This document shows positions 55,267 to 64,000 of a stretch of 64,000 nt of DNA, piece by piece. The notes under the pieces were generated by a model. That model made no database searches. It had not been told where the DNA came from and worked only from the letters and a program-made list of their open reading frames with translations. Source of the DNA: Bathynomus jamesi (Eukaryota > Arthropoda > Malacostraca > Isopoda > Cirolanidae); assembly GCA_023014485.1 (NCBI GenBank), contig JAJOZX010000088.1, positions 248,001-312,000 on the forward strand, written 5' to 3'. Both the position numbers and the translations under genes were made by a program. Position 1 is the first letter of the stretch, and each line of letters starts with the position of its first letter.

Positions 55267-55490
55267 AAAAATACGTTGAAAAAAACAACTTTGTGGACTA
55301 TAGCTAACATTAAATTTATAACTTTTACACGCATACTAGATTTTTTTTGTTTTTATAACATTTCGCAATTATTTCATTGGCTATACTTATCTATATTTAT
55401 GGTTTGAATATAAAAACTAAAAAAATTATTAGTCCTATGTTGTAGCCTGTAGGCCTAAGTTTAATTAAAAGAAAGTCTATTTTATGTAAA

Positions 55491-55553
55491 GAGTGTCCAT
55501 AAATTATTTGTAGAAATTGAATTGAATTTGTAAAGATAATTTATGGACACATT
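55491..55553. repeat. short hairpin with mariner-like word
   Basis: gtgtccataaattatt and aataatttatggacac-type arms flank about 28 bp. The word gtgtccataaat also begins the element at 23,623, so it may be a tiny relic of that family. Confidence 0.6.
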
Positions 55554-56599
55554 GTACTTAAAATATATTTTTTTATGTTTTTACAACATCTAAAAAGTAA
55601 GTTTTTGAAACTGTGCATTTATTTTCTATGTAAACGAATTTTCTATTGGCTAAGTTAAAAACAATGGAAAACAAAACAAAAAGGTAAAACACCAGCGAGC
55701 AATTTTTTTTATTTTTATGAACACCATATGCATCCAGAAATTTCTCGTTTTCGTCGATTAAAAATAAAGCATTCGCATGTCAGCAGTAAGGCCGGAGCAA
55801 GACATTTGGTATTAATTTCTTATAAGAATTAGATTATTTTACTTAAGAGTTTTCCATTATTGTACACTCTGAAAAATGACCTTGATTGTTTGTATAGTAA
55901 TGTAGGACTGTCATTGTACGTAGTGATTTCCTTTCATTGTCGTGTGAATTTTAAAATCTTATAAGAGAGAAAACAAAGGAATTTTAAAGTACGTCTTTTG
56001 AACGTGCTGTTCTTTATTTAAAATATGAGTATATGCCAAAAACATTGAGATATGAGACCGTTGTTGCTGATTTATAAACTTGAAAGCATTATCTCAGAGA
56101 GTATAATTAAAATGAGGCTTTTATTTCATTCATTACAGTAGTATAGCTAAAGTATTAATTAGACATACGTCATTTATACCACGCCGCGGTTGCCTAGGAT
56201 TTTTTTTTTCTTTTACAACCGTTCTTCGCCTTTGTTACAAAATAAATTAGTAACTCAAACATATAAAAAATGTAGAGTACAAAGTAACAAAAGTATAATT
56301 TAATATATAATTTACGAACTAAATGTAATATCGTAATTATCATTTATTGTACTATAATTTGCAATTGTATTTTAAAATTCATGAGATACACTAACAAAGG
56401 AGATATCCAACAGTTAGATATAAACACTTTCTTCGAGGTTGGCTCTCCTCATAAATAACTTGTTTTTCCAAGTTATAACTTGGAAGTTGCGTCGAATGGC
56501 GATGCAGTGCAAAAAAGTTTTTAAAAAACAAACCCTTTATGTTAGTTCGATAATCAGCTAGATAAATTTAAAACAAAGTAATGTCGTCGTTGGTGACCT
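55554..56599. other. AT-rich sequence, no gene recognised
   Basis: Long AT-rich stretch with T-runs and no credible ORF, terminal repeat or reverse transcriptase scrap. Confidence 0.55.
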
Positions 56600-56770
56600 T
56601 TATAAACACCATATTTGACTTCCACCGATCAGTACTAACGTCTTGCTCCCAGTACGCAGATGACATGTCAATCAAGTATTTGTAACCACTCCAAACAACT
56701 TCCAATAATGAACTCCAAAGAATTTATCCATGGCTAAATGCCAACAAACTAACTTTATGTACAGTATATA
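56600..56770 (+). pseudogene. reverse transcriptase scrap (YADD box)
   Basis: One frame reads QYADDMSIKYL, a stop, then PLQTTSNNELQRIYPWLNAN and KLTLC, the catalytic YADD box and following helix of a LINE reverse transcriptase. Only about 50 codons remain. It abuts LINE B. Confidence 0.75.
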
Positions 56771-56779
56771 TATATATAA

Positions 56780-57345
56780 AACACGCGACACTGGAGGATA
56801 ATGAATTTGGAATGCACAAGGGGGAACGCAAAACTAAAAACATAAATATTGTCCTGGCAAATATTCAGGGCCCAAAACTTAACCACACACTAAACAAAGT
56901 TTCATACCTGACATGATCTATGGATGAAACAAGGGCTGACATCGCGTGCCTCATAGGAATGCATCTTAAGGACTGCCAATACGACTGTGAAAACTGCGAA
57001 CACTGCAGAGATAAGAAAGAAATACATATCGATGGTTACAACTTATTACTTGCTGACAGAACAGTAAAACGAAAAGTGACTGTGCTATATGCGTACGTGA
57101 GAGGCATATGGAAGAGACAATAATAAGTAAACCAAACAGCTACATGGAAGTTTTAGTAGTAAAAATAGAAAACTAAACGTGATACTAATAGTCATCTACA
57201 GTCCTGCAAACACTTCAACCGCAAAATTCTCTGATGCCATTACTGATATCAGAAACCTAATAAAGTTCTTACACTCCCCTTCCCCCAATATAATACTCAG
57301 GGGAGATCTTAATTTCCCATTTATAAAACGCAAAAGGGTAGGAAG
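56780..57345 (+). pseudogene. LINE B, 5' part: endonuclease region
   Basis: Frames include IVLANIQGPKLNHTLNKVSY, ADIACLIGMHLKDCQYDCEN with a Cys cluster (CENCEHC), and at 57,179 a frame with LIVIYSPANTSTAKF, then NIILRGDLNFPFIK. The order matches the endonuclease of LINE A (CLTETHL, the Cys pair and GDFNFPF), so this is a related LINE. The sequence breaks into a TA tract at 57,358 and resumes at 61,986, with LINE A copy 2 in between. Confidence 0.8.
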
Positions 57346-57348
57346 AAA

Positions 57349-57391
<43 letters not shown>

Positions 57392-57439
57392 ATATATATA
57401 TATATACTTTATGTGAGTTCGAGCGACGGTTCAGGATCG

Positions 57440-60400
57440 ACCTGCAGCATCTCGCCTCATTTGCGGGATTTGGTGAAGAAGGGAATTGCTGTCTGATTTC
57501 CTCCTGCCTTCGTAGCTAGCCACGCATGGCTGGTCAAGGACTTTGCACAGGAATCTGTCCAGCTGCTTCTTGAAGTTATTCAGGTCGGTGTGCTGGAGAT
57601 TACTCACTTCATTTGGAAGGGCATTGAAAAGCTTTGGGCCTCGTATACTGAAGGTATTTTCCATCCTCGTTTTCATGGTCCCCTGTCCAAACGCAGCTGG
57701 GACAGTACAAAATCTGCCTCTTCTCTCACTCCAGTTTGTTCCTATTTCATTTCTAAGGTTAGGGACAAAGCCCTCAAGTATTTCCCATATGTGTATTATT
57801 ATGTACCGCTTGCGCCTTCTTTCAAGAGAGTACAGTTTCAGCGATTGTAGTCGAGACCAGTGGTCTTCACCTTCCGTTTCCTCTCTCTTAGACGTAAAAG
57901 TTCCTTGTATAGCTTCAATGTTTGCAATGTCTCGTTTTCTGCAGAGGTTTGTGAGTAGTGAGCAATACTCAATTATTGGTAGGACTAGACTCTTCCATAA
58001 TTTGAGCATGATGTTTGCTTTTCTGCTACGGAAGCTCGTCCGGATGATTCCCATTATTTTTCTAGCCGTTGTAATTTTGATGTTATAGTGCTCTCTGAAT
58101 TCTACATCCGACGACATTATTACTCCAAGATCCCTGACTTGTGGATTTGGTGTTATCTGTCTGGCTTGCAGAGTTTTGTACCCTTTATTTTGTAGCTCCT
58201 TATTATTACTATACTGTATCTTAGAAGTTGGAATTTTTCTTCGTTGAACTTCATATTGTTGTCTTCTGCCTACTGGAATAATGTTTCAATGTCATTTTGT
58301 AATTTTTCTTTGTCATCTTCGTTCAATATTTCCTTGCATATCTTTGTGTCATCTGCTAAACATGATACAATACTGTCATTGATATCTGCATCAACATCTG
58401 CAATCATTATTATGAACAGCAGGGGAGTAATACTGTCGCTTGTGGAACACAGCTCTCTACTTCCGATTTGACTCCATTTACCACCACTCTTTGTGTTCTT
58501 TCCGTCAAGAAATTAAATATCCATCTTCCTAGCTTTCCAGTAATTCCTGTATTCTTAAGTTTGTGTGCTATAATTCCACGGTCACATTTATCGAAGGCCT
58601 TAGCAAAGTCAGAATATATTACATCTATGTTTTGTCCTCGACACAGTGTTTCCAATATTTTCTCCTGGTGGTCTAATAGCTGTGAGAGGCATGATCTTTC
58701 AGCCCTAAAGCCATGTTGATTTGGGTTGTATAAGTTTTTTCTTGTAGGTAGTAGGTAGTTTTGCCTCTAATTATACGTTCAAAGCACTTTATAAGGTAGG
58801 TGATAACTACCGGCCGATAATTCTTGGCCATTGCTCTGGTACCACCTTTAAATAATAGGTTAGTGGTCACGTTTTTTAATGGAAGTGGAATTTGTCCTGT
58901 GTCGAGTGAGTTCCTCCACAGTAAATATAGCAGTTTGGCAATACTCTCTTTACATTTCTTCAGAAACGTGGCACTCCGTGTGTCTGGCCATGGTGAAGAA
59001 TTGTCTCGCATCTGTGATAGAACTTTAATTACATCTCCTTCCGAGAACTCTATGTCCATCAATAGGTTTGTGCCAGAATTTGTAATTGGTTGATTTGTAG
59101 TAATGTCGAAAAATTCGTCTGGGTTTTCTACTTTCATCTCGGATTTAGGGGTGATAAACAGAGTTAAATTGTTCCTTAAGCAGTTCGCTCATTTTTTTGG
59201 GGTCATTTGTGTTTGGCCTCCCCGTCAATCAACGGACCAATACTCTCTTTACACTGCATTTTACTTTTGGCAAAAGTGTAGAAGTATTGTGGGTTATTTT
59301 TTGTTTTCTGCTACCTTGTTTTTTTCATCGTTTATCTGATGTATAAATGTTTGCTTTAGGTCCATTTCTATTTCGCCTAGTTTCCTCTCTAGTTTGAGTC
59401 TCCTTGCATCAGTTCTGTATCTGTGGAAATGTTTTACGGTTTGCTTCCGTTGTGTAAATAGTGTCCTGATTTTTCTCAAGATCTTGGTACGTTTTCTTTT
59501 TAGTCTCTCTGGAACATGCTTCAGTAATATGGGTTTGGTTTCAGTCTCCATTATACATAGTATTTGTTCTGGAGTCTTCTCATGAAGTAGCATTTCCCAA
59601 GGTCCTTCCTTTAAATCTTTATTTAACTTTCCCAATCTAGTTTGAATTTATGTTTAAGCTTTCAAATATTCCTCCTGCCTTTCTGCGACGCGTTTTCGGA
59701 CCTCTGCGTGCTAACTTTAATTGTATATCGATTAGGTTATGGTCGGAGAAATTTGTGCGTTACATTTTTATTTATTATCATCTAGTTGTTATTTGTCAAA
59801 ATTAAATTCAAAACGTTCTCTTTTCTAGTGGATTCACAGATTTCCTGGATAAGGGCGTTATGTTCCATCATATCTAATAGCATTATTGCTTGAGTTCTAT
59901 CATCTTTTGTAATGTTGCCATGAAACTTCTCAACATATATGACTTTGTCATTTTTCTTCCATGTTATGAATGGGAAATTAAAATCCCCGCAAATTAGAAT
60001 ATTTCTGGCTGAAGTTTCAAGTAATTTTAACATGTTTTCTATTTTATTTGTGGCAAATTGGAATTCACTTTTTGTGGTGTTTGGTGGTCTGTAGGTTCAG
60101 TTCTTTAACTTCTAAAATAATAATTTCAAAGGTGCTGTTTGATTTGCTTACCTTCACCTCACATATGTATGTGTTTTTGAAGTAGATACAACACCCTCCC
60201 CCTCGTCTAGCCACTCTATTTGCTCTGTATATGTTGTAGTCCAGCATTGCTATTTCAGTATTCTCGATGCAGTTTTCACAGCTTTTTCCGCATTTATGTA
60301 AGTGTGTTTCCGTTAGGCATATGATATCTATGCTGGTTTTCGTAGCTAAATTTTGTAAGTATTGTAATTTGCAGTCGGCATGGTCAGTATAGAGGCCTTG

Positions 60401-60553
60401 TATATTTGCGTATAATACAGTTACTGGGTTTCTAATTTCCGTGTTCAGTTTTCTAATATACTGATCATTTCCTGGTCGATATCGGTTCCTGTTTGGTGTT
60501 ATTGGTTGGGCCGCTGCATTTGGGAGTTTTGGGGTTGCAGCCCTTGATACCAC
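57440..60553 (-). pseudogene. LINE A copy 2 ORF2: endonuclease and reverse transcriptase
   Basis: The 5' frame (60,553-60,065) gives TVLYANIQGLYTDHADCKLQ, IDIICLTETHLHKCGKSCEN and RRGGGCCIYFKNTY. The next frame (60,033-59,782) has NILICGDFNFPFITWKKNDK and VLNLILTNNN. A linker (59,635-59,294) is rich in Lys/Arg (RKIRTLFTQRKQTVKHF). Reverse transcriptase follows in 59,137-58,673 (RDNSSPWPDTRSATFLKKCK, KNYRPVVITYLIKCFERI), 58,655-58,410 (VIYSDFAKAFDKCDRGIIAH) and 58,117-57,431 (SIRGPKLFNALPNEVSNLQH). The YADD-equivalent lies near 58,365 (SCLADDTKICK in frame). Several frameshifts and stops. Confidence 0.87.
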
Positions 60554-60689
60554 TTTGGTTGTTGTATTATTGGTGGGTGGTGTTGAATAGAAGGGTGATG
60601 TATGTAATGTTGTGGTGCATATATTTGCAGCGTTCTGTCTTTTCTTGTTAGACGAGCAAGCTGTGCTTTTATTATCCTCATTTCCTCTA

Positions 60690-61500
60690 AAAATTATGTT
60701 TTATTGATCTTGTTATTACTTTTATTTCGGATATGATCTGTTCTTTCCCGTTCTCTTCTTTGCGTACCCTTTATGTGAAAATACGGGCACTCTATGTTTA
60801 GACATTTTTTCTCCGTAATTGACTGTCTGCACATACGAGGGTGAAAAATGTCGCAGTTTGATCCGTACCTGCATCTTCCATTCCTCATCATATAGAAGCA
60901 TTTTTTGGGGTGATTATACATGCAGTTTGAACTATATTTGCACGAACCTGTTTTATAATATTTGCATATGGCCCATCATTTAAATTCCCTTCGAGTCTTA
61001 TGTGATTCAATTTTTTTCTGCTCCGCCACCGCTTCTTCCCTACTCAGTGTTTTTTTTTTTTTTGTCTTCGGCGTGCATCTGGTATCTCTCTCTTTTGCAG
61101 AAGGTATTTCTTCATCTGAGGCTGCTTTTGCACCGCCCTGTATTGTGTTATCCTTAATTTCGCTTTCGGTTGTGTCCTTAATCTCGTTTTCTCTCGGTAA
61201 AACTCCTGCACTTGGTTCTTCTATTTCAACATTTTCCATTCCCCTTTGCATTAATTTCCTCTTGTTTTCATGTACTTGACGCACAGTAAACCATAATGGC
61301 CTATGATTTTGTTATTTATTCTTTTTACCATTTTCCTGTCTTTTCTATCTTAGTTCATGCATTCGTTGTGTTTAAAGGTATTGCACAGAATGCATTTTAA
61401 GCACGTGATCTGGTCTGCTTCATTTCTGCAATCGCAGAGCTGGTGCGTGGCGCATTCCATTATGCATAATCCAGCTCTATCCAGCGTTCTGAATTTACCT
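60690..61500 (-). pseudogene. LINE A copy 2 ORF1, three CCCH zinc fingers
   Basis: The N-terminal Cys cluster is visible near 61,500-61,390 (GLCIMECATHQLCDCRNEAD, then CILCNTFKH in frame). The middle frame (61,284-60,976) is acidic/charged (MRQVHENKRKLMQRGMENVE). The C-terminal frame near 60,960-60,700 has three fingers: a first (YKTGSCKYSSNCMYNH), CFYMMRNGRCRYGSNCDIFH and CRQSITEKKCLNIECPYFH, with spacings C-x7-C-x5-C-x3-H, C-x8-C-x5-C-x3-H and C-x8-C-x4-C-x3-H. Copy 1 has lost the third finger, so this copy shows the family's fuller ORF1 architecture. Frame breaks remain. Confidence 0.8.
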
Positions 61501-61938
61501 TAGTTTACATATTTCTTCGTATTTTTTGTTATTTTTTCCTTTATTTTGCCTATTTTCTTCTCGCTTCTCAAATTTCTTCTCGAAAACGCGACCTTCCCTT
61601 TTTATGGCTCTTTGGAATTTTGTCTGACCTTCTTCCCCTCTATAGGCCTAATGTAAAAATCTCAGGAGCTGTTTTTCCATTCGAATTGTTTTAAATTTAT
61701 GTTTCAATTGATGTTGTTTTTCTTTGTGCACGCTATATGCCACTGGTTTTCACTTAATAATTTATTTTTGCGAATTCACTAATATTTAATACACACCCTG
61801 GTATAAGATACTGGAGATTTTACCGCTGAACTTATAAACACTAGTTATTTCGATATTACACAGAGCGGAAACAAAACGTCCGTACACCACGAGGTAGAAA
61901 CACAACTGTATCATATATATATACATATACGGTCATAG

Positions 61939-61940
<2 letters not shown>

Positions 61941-61986
<46 letters not shown>
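61941..61986. repeat. (TA)n microsatellite at LINE junction
   Basis: TA repeats between the 5' end of LINE A copy 2 and the resumed LINE B; paired with the TA tract at 57,358-57,406. Confidence 0.97.
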
Positions 61987-61988
<2 letters not shown>

Positions 61989-64000
61989 AGGACAAGAGGG
62001 GCACAAGAGAAGACCATGAATAAGCAAAAATATTGATATTTCTTACAAACGAATTTATGTCAACACAGGAGATAACAGATAACATCAGGAAAAATAAGTG
62101 TCTGGATCTTGCGTTCCTGAACAACAACTTGATTGATGACATAAAAATAACCCAAACTATTATCTCAGGCCACAACATTATCGAGATACCAAATAATATG
62201 ACGACAGACTTAAAAGAAAATACTCATACTGAAGAAAGAAGTAAATTTGATATTTTTAACCTAAACTCCAAGACTATAAATTGGGAAGAAATCAGATCCC
62301 ACATGGCTCAAATACTGTATTGTGGAAAAAGTTTTAGAGGAAGAAAAGACGGTGGGAATTTTAAAAAAATAAGTTCCGAAAGCACAGTTAAAAGGAAAGA
62401 GGAATTATTTCGAGAGACCAAAGCAAACAATATTCCACAAAAGAAAGAGAGTAGCTGCGAAGTTAATTAATTGCACAAACAACGATACCAGAAAGGTAAT
62501 ACAAGAAAAACGGGAGAGTATCGACAGGGAAATACAAACTCTAATTAAGGTCCATACAGAGAGGGAAGAGAAAAATACGGTCGAAGTAATAAAGAAAAAT
62601 CCAAAATACTTTTATAGTTATGTGAAAAGGAAAACAAGAACGCGCGCCACTATCAGGTCCTTAAGGGAAGGAACTAATGAAGTAACTGACGATTTAAAAG
62701 AAACATCTGAAATATTGAAAGCCCAATACGAATCAGTTTTCAGTACCCCAAAATGCAACGGAGTGGTACCTGACAGAGAGGCCTTCTTTGAAGAGAAATT
62801 ACAAGAGAGTGCATAACTGACTTTGATTTTACACCAGAAGATATTGCGCGAGCTAAAGGACAAACGAAGTCAAATTCAGCTGCAGGTCCAGATTAAAAAC
62901 TGTAAAACTGAAATAGCTACTCCTGTATACTGGATATGGAGACGATCCCTGGACACAGGAGAAATACCAAACATCCTGAAAAGCGCAAACATTGTCCCTA
63001 TATATAAAGGGGGGGAATAGGTCTCAAGAAAAGAACTATAGAATAGTCAGAGAAAATATATGACTTTATGAAGACACAGTAAAGATTTAGTGAGAAACAG
63101 CACGGATTTCGATCAGGAGGAGCGTGCCTGTCACAACTAATAAATCATTATATCATAAAAATATCATAGAGTAGGCGCACTTGAAAGGAATGAAAATTAC
63201 GATGTCATATACACCGATTTTGCTAAAGTGTTCGACAAATGTTATCATTGTATAATAACACATAAAATAAAATATATGGGAAAACAGGCATAGTGGGAAA
63301 ATGGAGTTACAATTTCTTCAGAGAACGTCTGTAAGTCGTAAAAATCCAAGATGTATCCTCATCAGAATCGGAAGTACACAGTTCAGTACCACAAGCATCA
63401 TTTGCTGACGATACAAATATCAGAAGAAAAATCAGTAATGCAGAAGAGGTGGAGACCTAACAGATCGACACAAACAGAATATGCAGATGGTCAGAAGGCA
63501 AAAACATGAAATTTAACACTTCCATATCTCGAGATATGGAAGAAATGAGGAACGAAAACAGACAGCATATTATGTCCCAGATAGACAGGGAATTCAGAGA
63601 AGCAAGGAAGCAATAGATTTAGGGATTATAATGATTTACGAAGCGAAATTTGAAACACAGAATCAGATAGCAATAAACAAAGCAAAAAGAGTTACGGGAC
63701 AGGTACTGAGAACTTTTAAAAGAAGGGACAAGAGAATAATGATTCCCCTTGCTGAAAACACTGATCGTACCAAACCTTGAATACTGCTCAGTCTTGACGT
63801 CCCTATATAAATAAGAAGAAATTGATAAACTAGAAGAAATTCAAAGAAATTTCTCAGCCAAAATTGATGGTTGCAGAGAACTCAACTACTGGGAAAGACT
63901 TCCTAAATTAAATCTATATTTACTGGAAAGAAGAGAGGATACACCATAATTTACACGTGGAAAATAATAGAAAAACTGCTACCTAACCTAAAACTGAATC
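61987..64000 (+). pseudogene. LINE B, 3' part: end of endonuclease and reverse transcriptase, runs off window
   Basis: The frame 62,033-62,470 gives FMSTQEITDNIRKNKCLDLA, FLNNNLIDDIKITQTIISGH and LNSKTINWEEIRSHMAQILY, the endonuclease C-terminus and linker. The next frames hold IKKNPKYFYSYVKRKTRTRA, FEEKLQESA and YWIWRRSLDTGEIPNILKSA with IVPIYKGGE (63,000). Remnants of ITHDGFRSGGACLSQLINH (63,100), TDFAKVFDKCY (63,215), SFADDTNIRRK (63,400) and the thumb (MKFNTSISRDMEEMRN) follow. It is more diverged from LINE A than the A copies are from each other. Frameshifts are numerous. Confidence 0.83.

Larger units (their letters stand above)
57405..61935 (-). mobile_element. LINE A, copy 2, near full length, inverted
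   Basis: The element is about 4.5 kb on the minus strand. Its 5' UTR (from 61,935: ctatgaccgtatatgtatat, tctacctcgtggtgtacgga) and 3' end (57,405: gttcgaactcacataaagta) correspond to the ends of copy 1 at 33,721 and about 38,290. TA tracts at 57,358-57,406 and 61,941-61,986 flank it. It lies inside LINE B. ORF1 and ORF2 are at 60,690-61,310 and 57,440-60,553. Confidence 0.9.

Overview
This window looks like repeat-dense eukaryotic nuclear DNA from an arthropod, probably a crustacean and plausibly a decapod. The pointers are a short interstitial array of the arthropod telomere unit TTAGG near 52,500, abundant TA, CT, CA and GT microsatellites, tRNA-derived SINEs, Penelope-like elements, and mariner, Tc1, hAT and non-LTR families of the kind common in crustacean genomes. 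The host assignment is an inference. I found no convincing single-copy host gene. Almost every coding stretch belongs to a mobile or virus-like element, and most are broken.

Positions 1 to about 17,140 hold a decayed Polinton (Maverick)/adintovirus-like element whose left end lies outside the window. Its genes form two divergent blocks around about 9,050. Leftward run the packaging ATPase, a small conserved basic protein, a conserved protein fused to the N-terminal part of a retroviral-type integrase, the integrase C-terminus with chromodomain, a penton-like protein, a small pX/pVI-like capsid protein and the major capsid protein. Rightward run a protein-primed family B DNA polymerase and a cluster of small accessory ORFs (15,190-17,140) that I cannot assign. 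Other transposons have landed in it: a 3.7-kb element with hAT-like ends splits the integrase (3,379-7,072), a hAT-type MITE splits the polymerase (11,220-11,546), another MITE lies at 1,662-1,823, and a DD37E Tc1/mariner element sits at 13,814-15,188.

Positions 17,140-33,700 are a mosaic of tandem repeats, a 400-bp near-perfect palindrome (18,460-18,860), a complete Tc1 element (18,900-20,287), a LINE fragment (20,400-22,030), MITEs, a two-headed tRNA-derived SINE (22,569-22,860), a Penelope-like 3' end (24,000-24,845), a degraded repetitive-gene remnant (29,560-30,240) and an ancient Tc1 relic (32,060-33,175).

Positions 33,700-64,000 are dominated by non-LTR retrotransposons. Two nearly full-length copies of one LINE family (LINE A), whose ORF1 carries CCCH zinc fingers, lie in opposite orientation at 33,721-38,317 and 57,405-61,935. 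The second copy is inserted inside another LINE (LINE B, 56,780-57,345 and 61,986 to the window end). Between them are a deleted mariner with perfect terminal repeats (38,320-39,223), a Penelope-like fragment, LINE C fragments, an inverted pair of tRNA-derived SINEs (43,194-43,706), a DD34D mariner (44,579-45,931) and a three-level nest: outer hAT (45,947-51,432), inner hAT (46,516-51,407) and a 5'-truncated LINE with a 630-codon open reverse transcriptase frame. Target-site duplications and nesting give a relative order of insertion.
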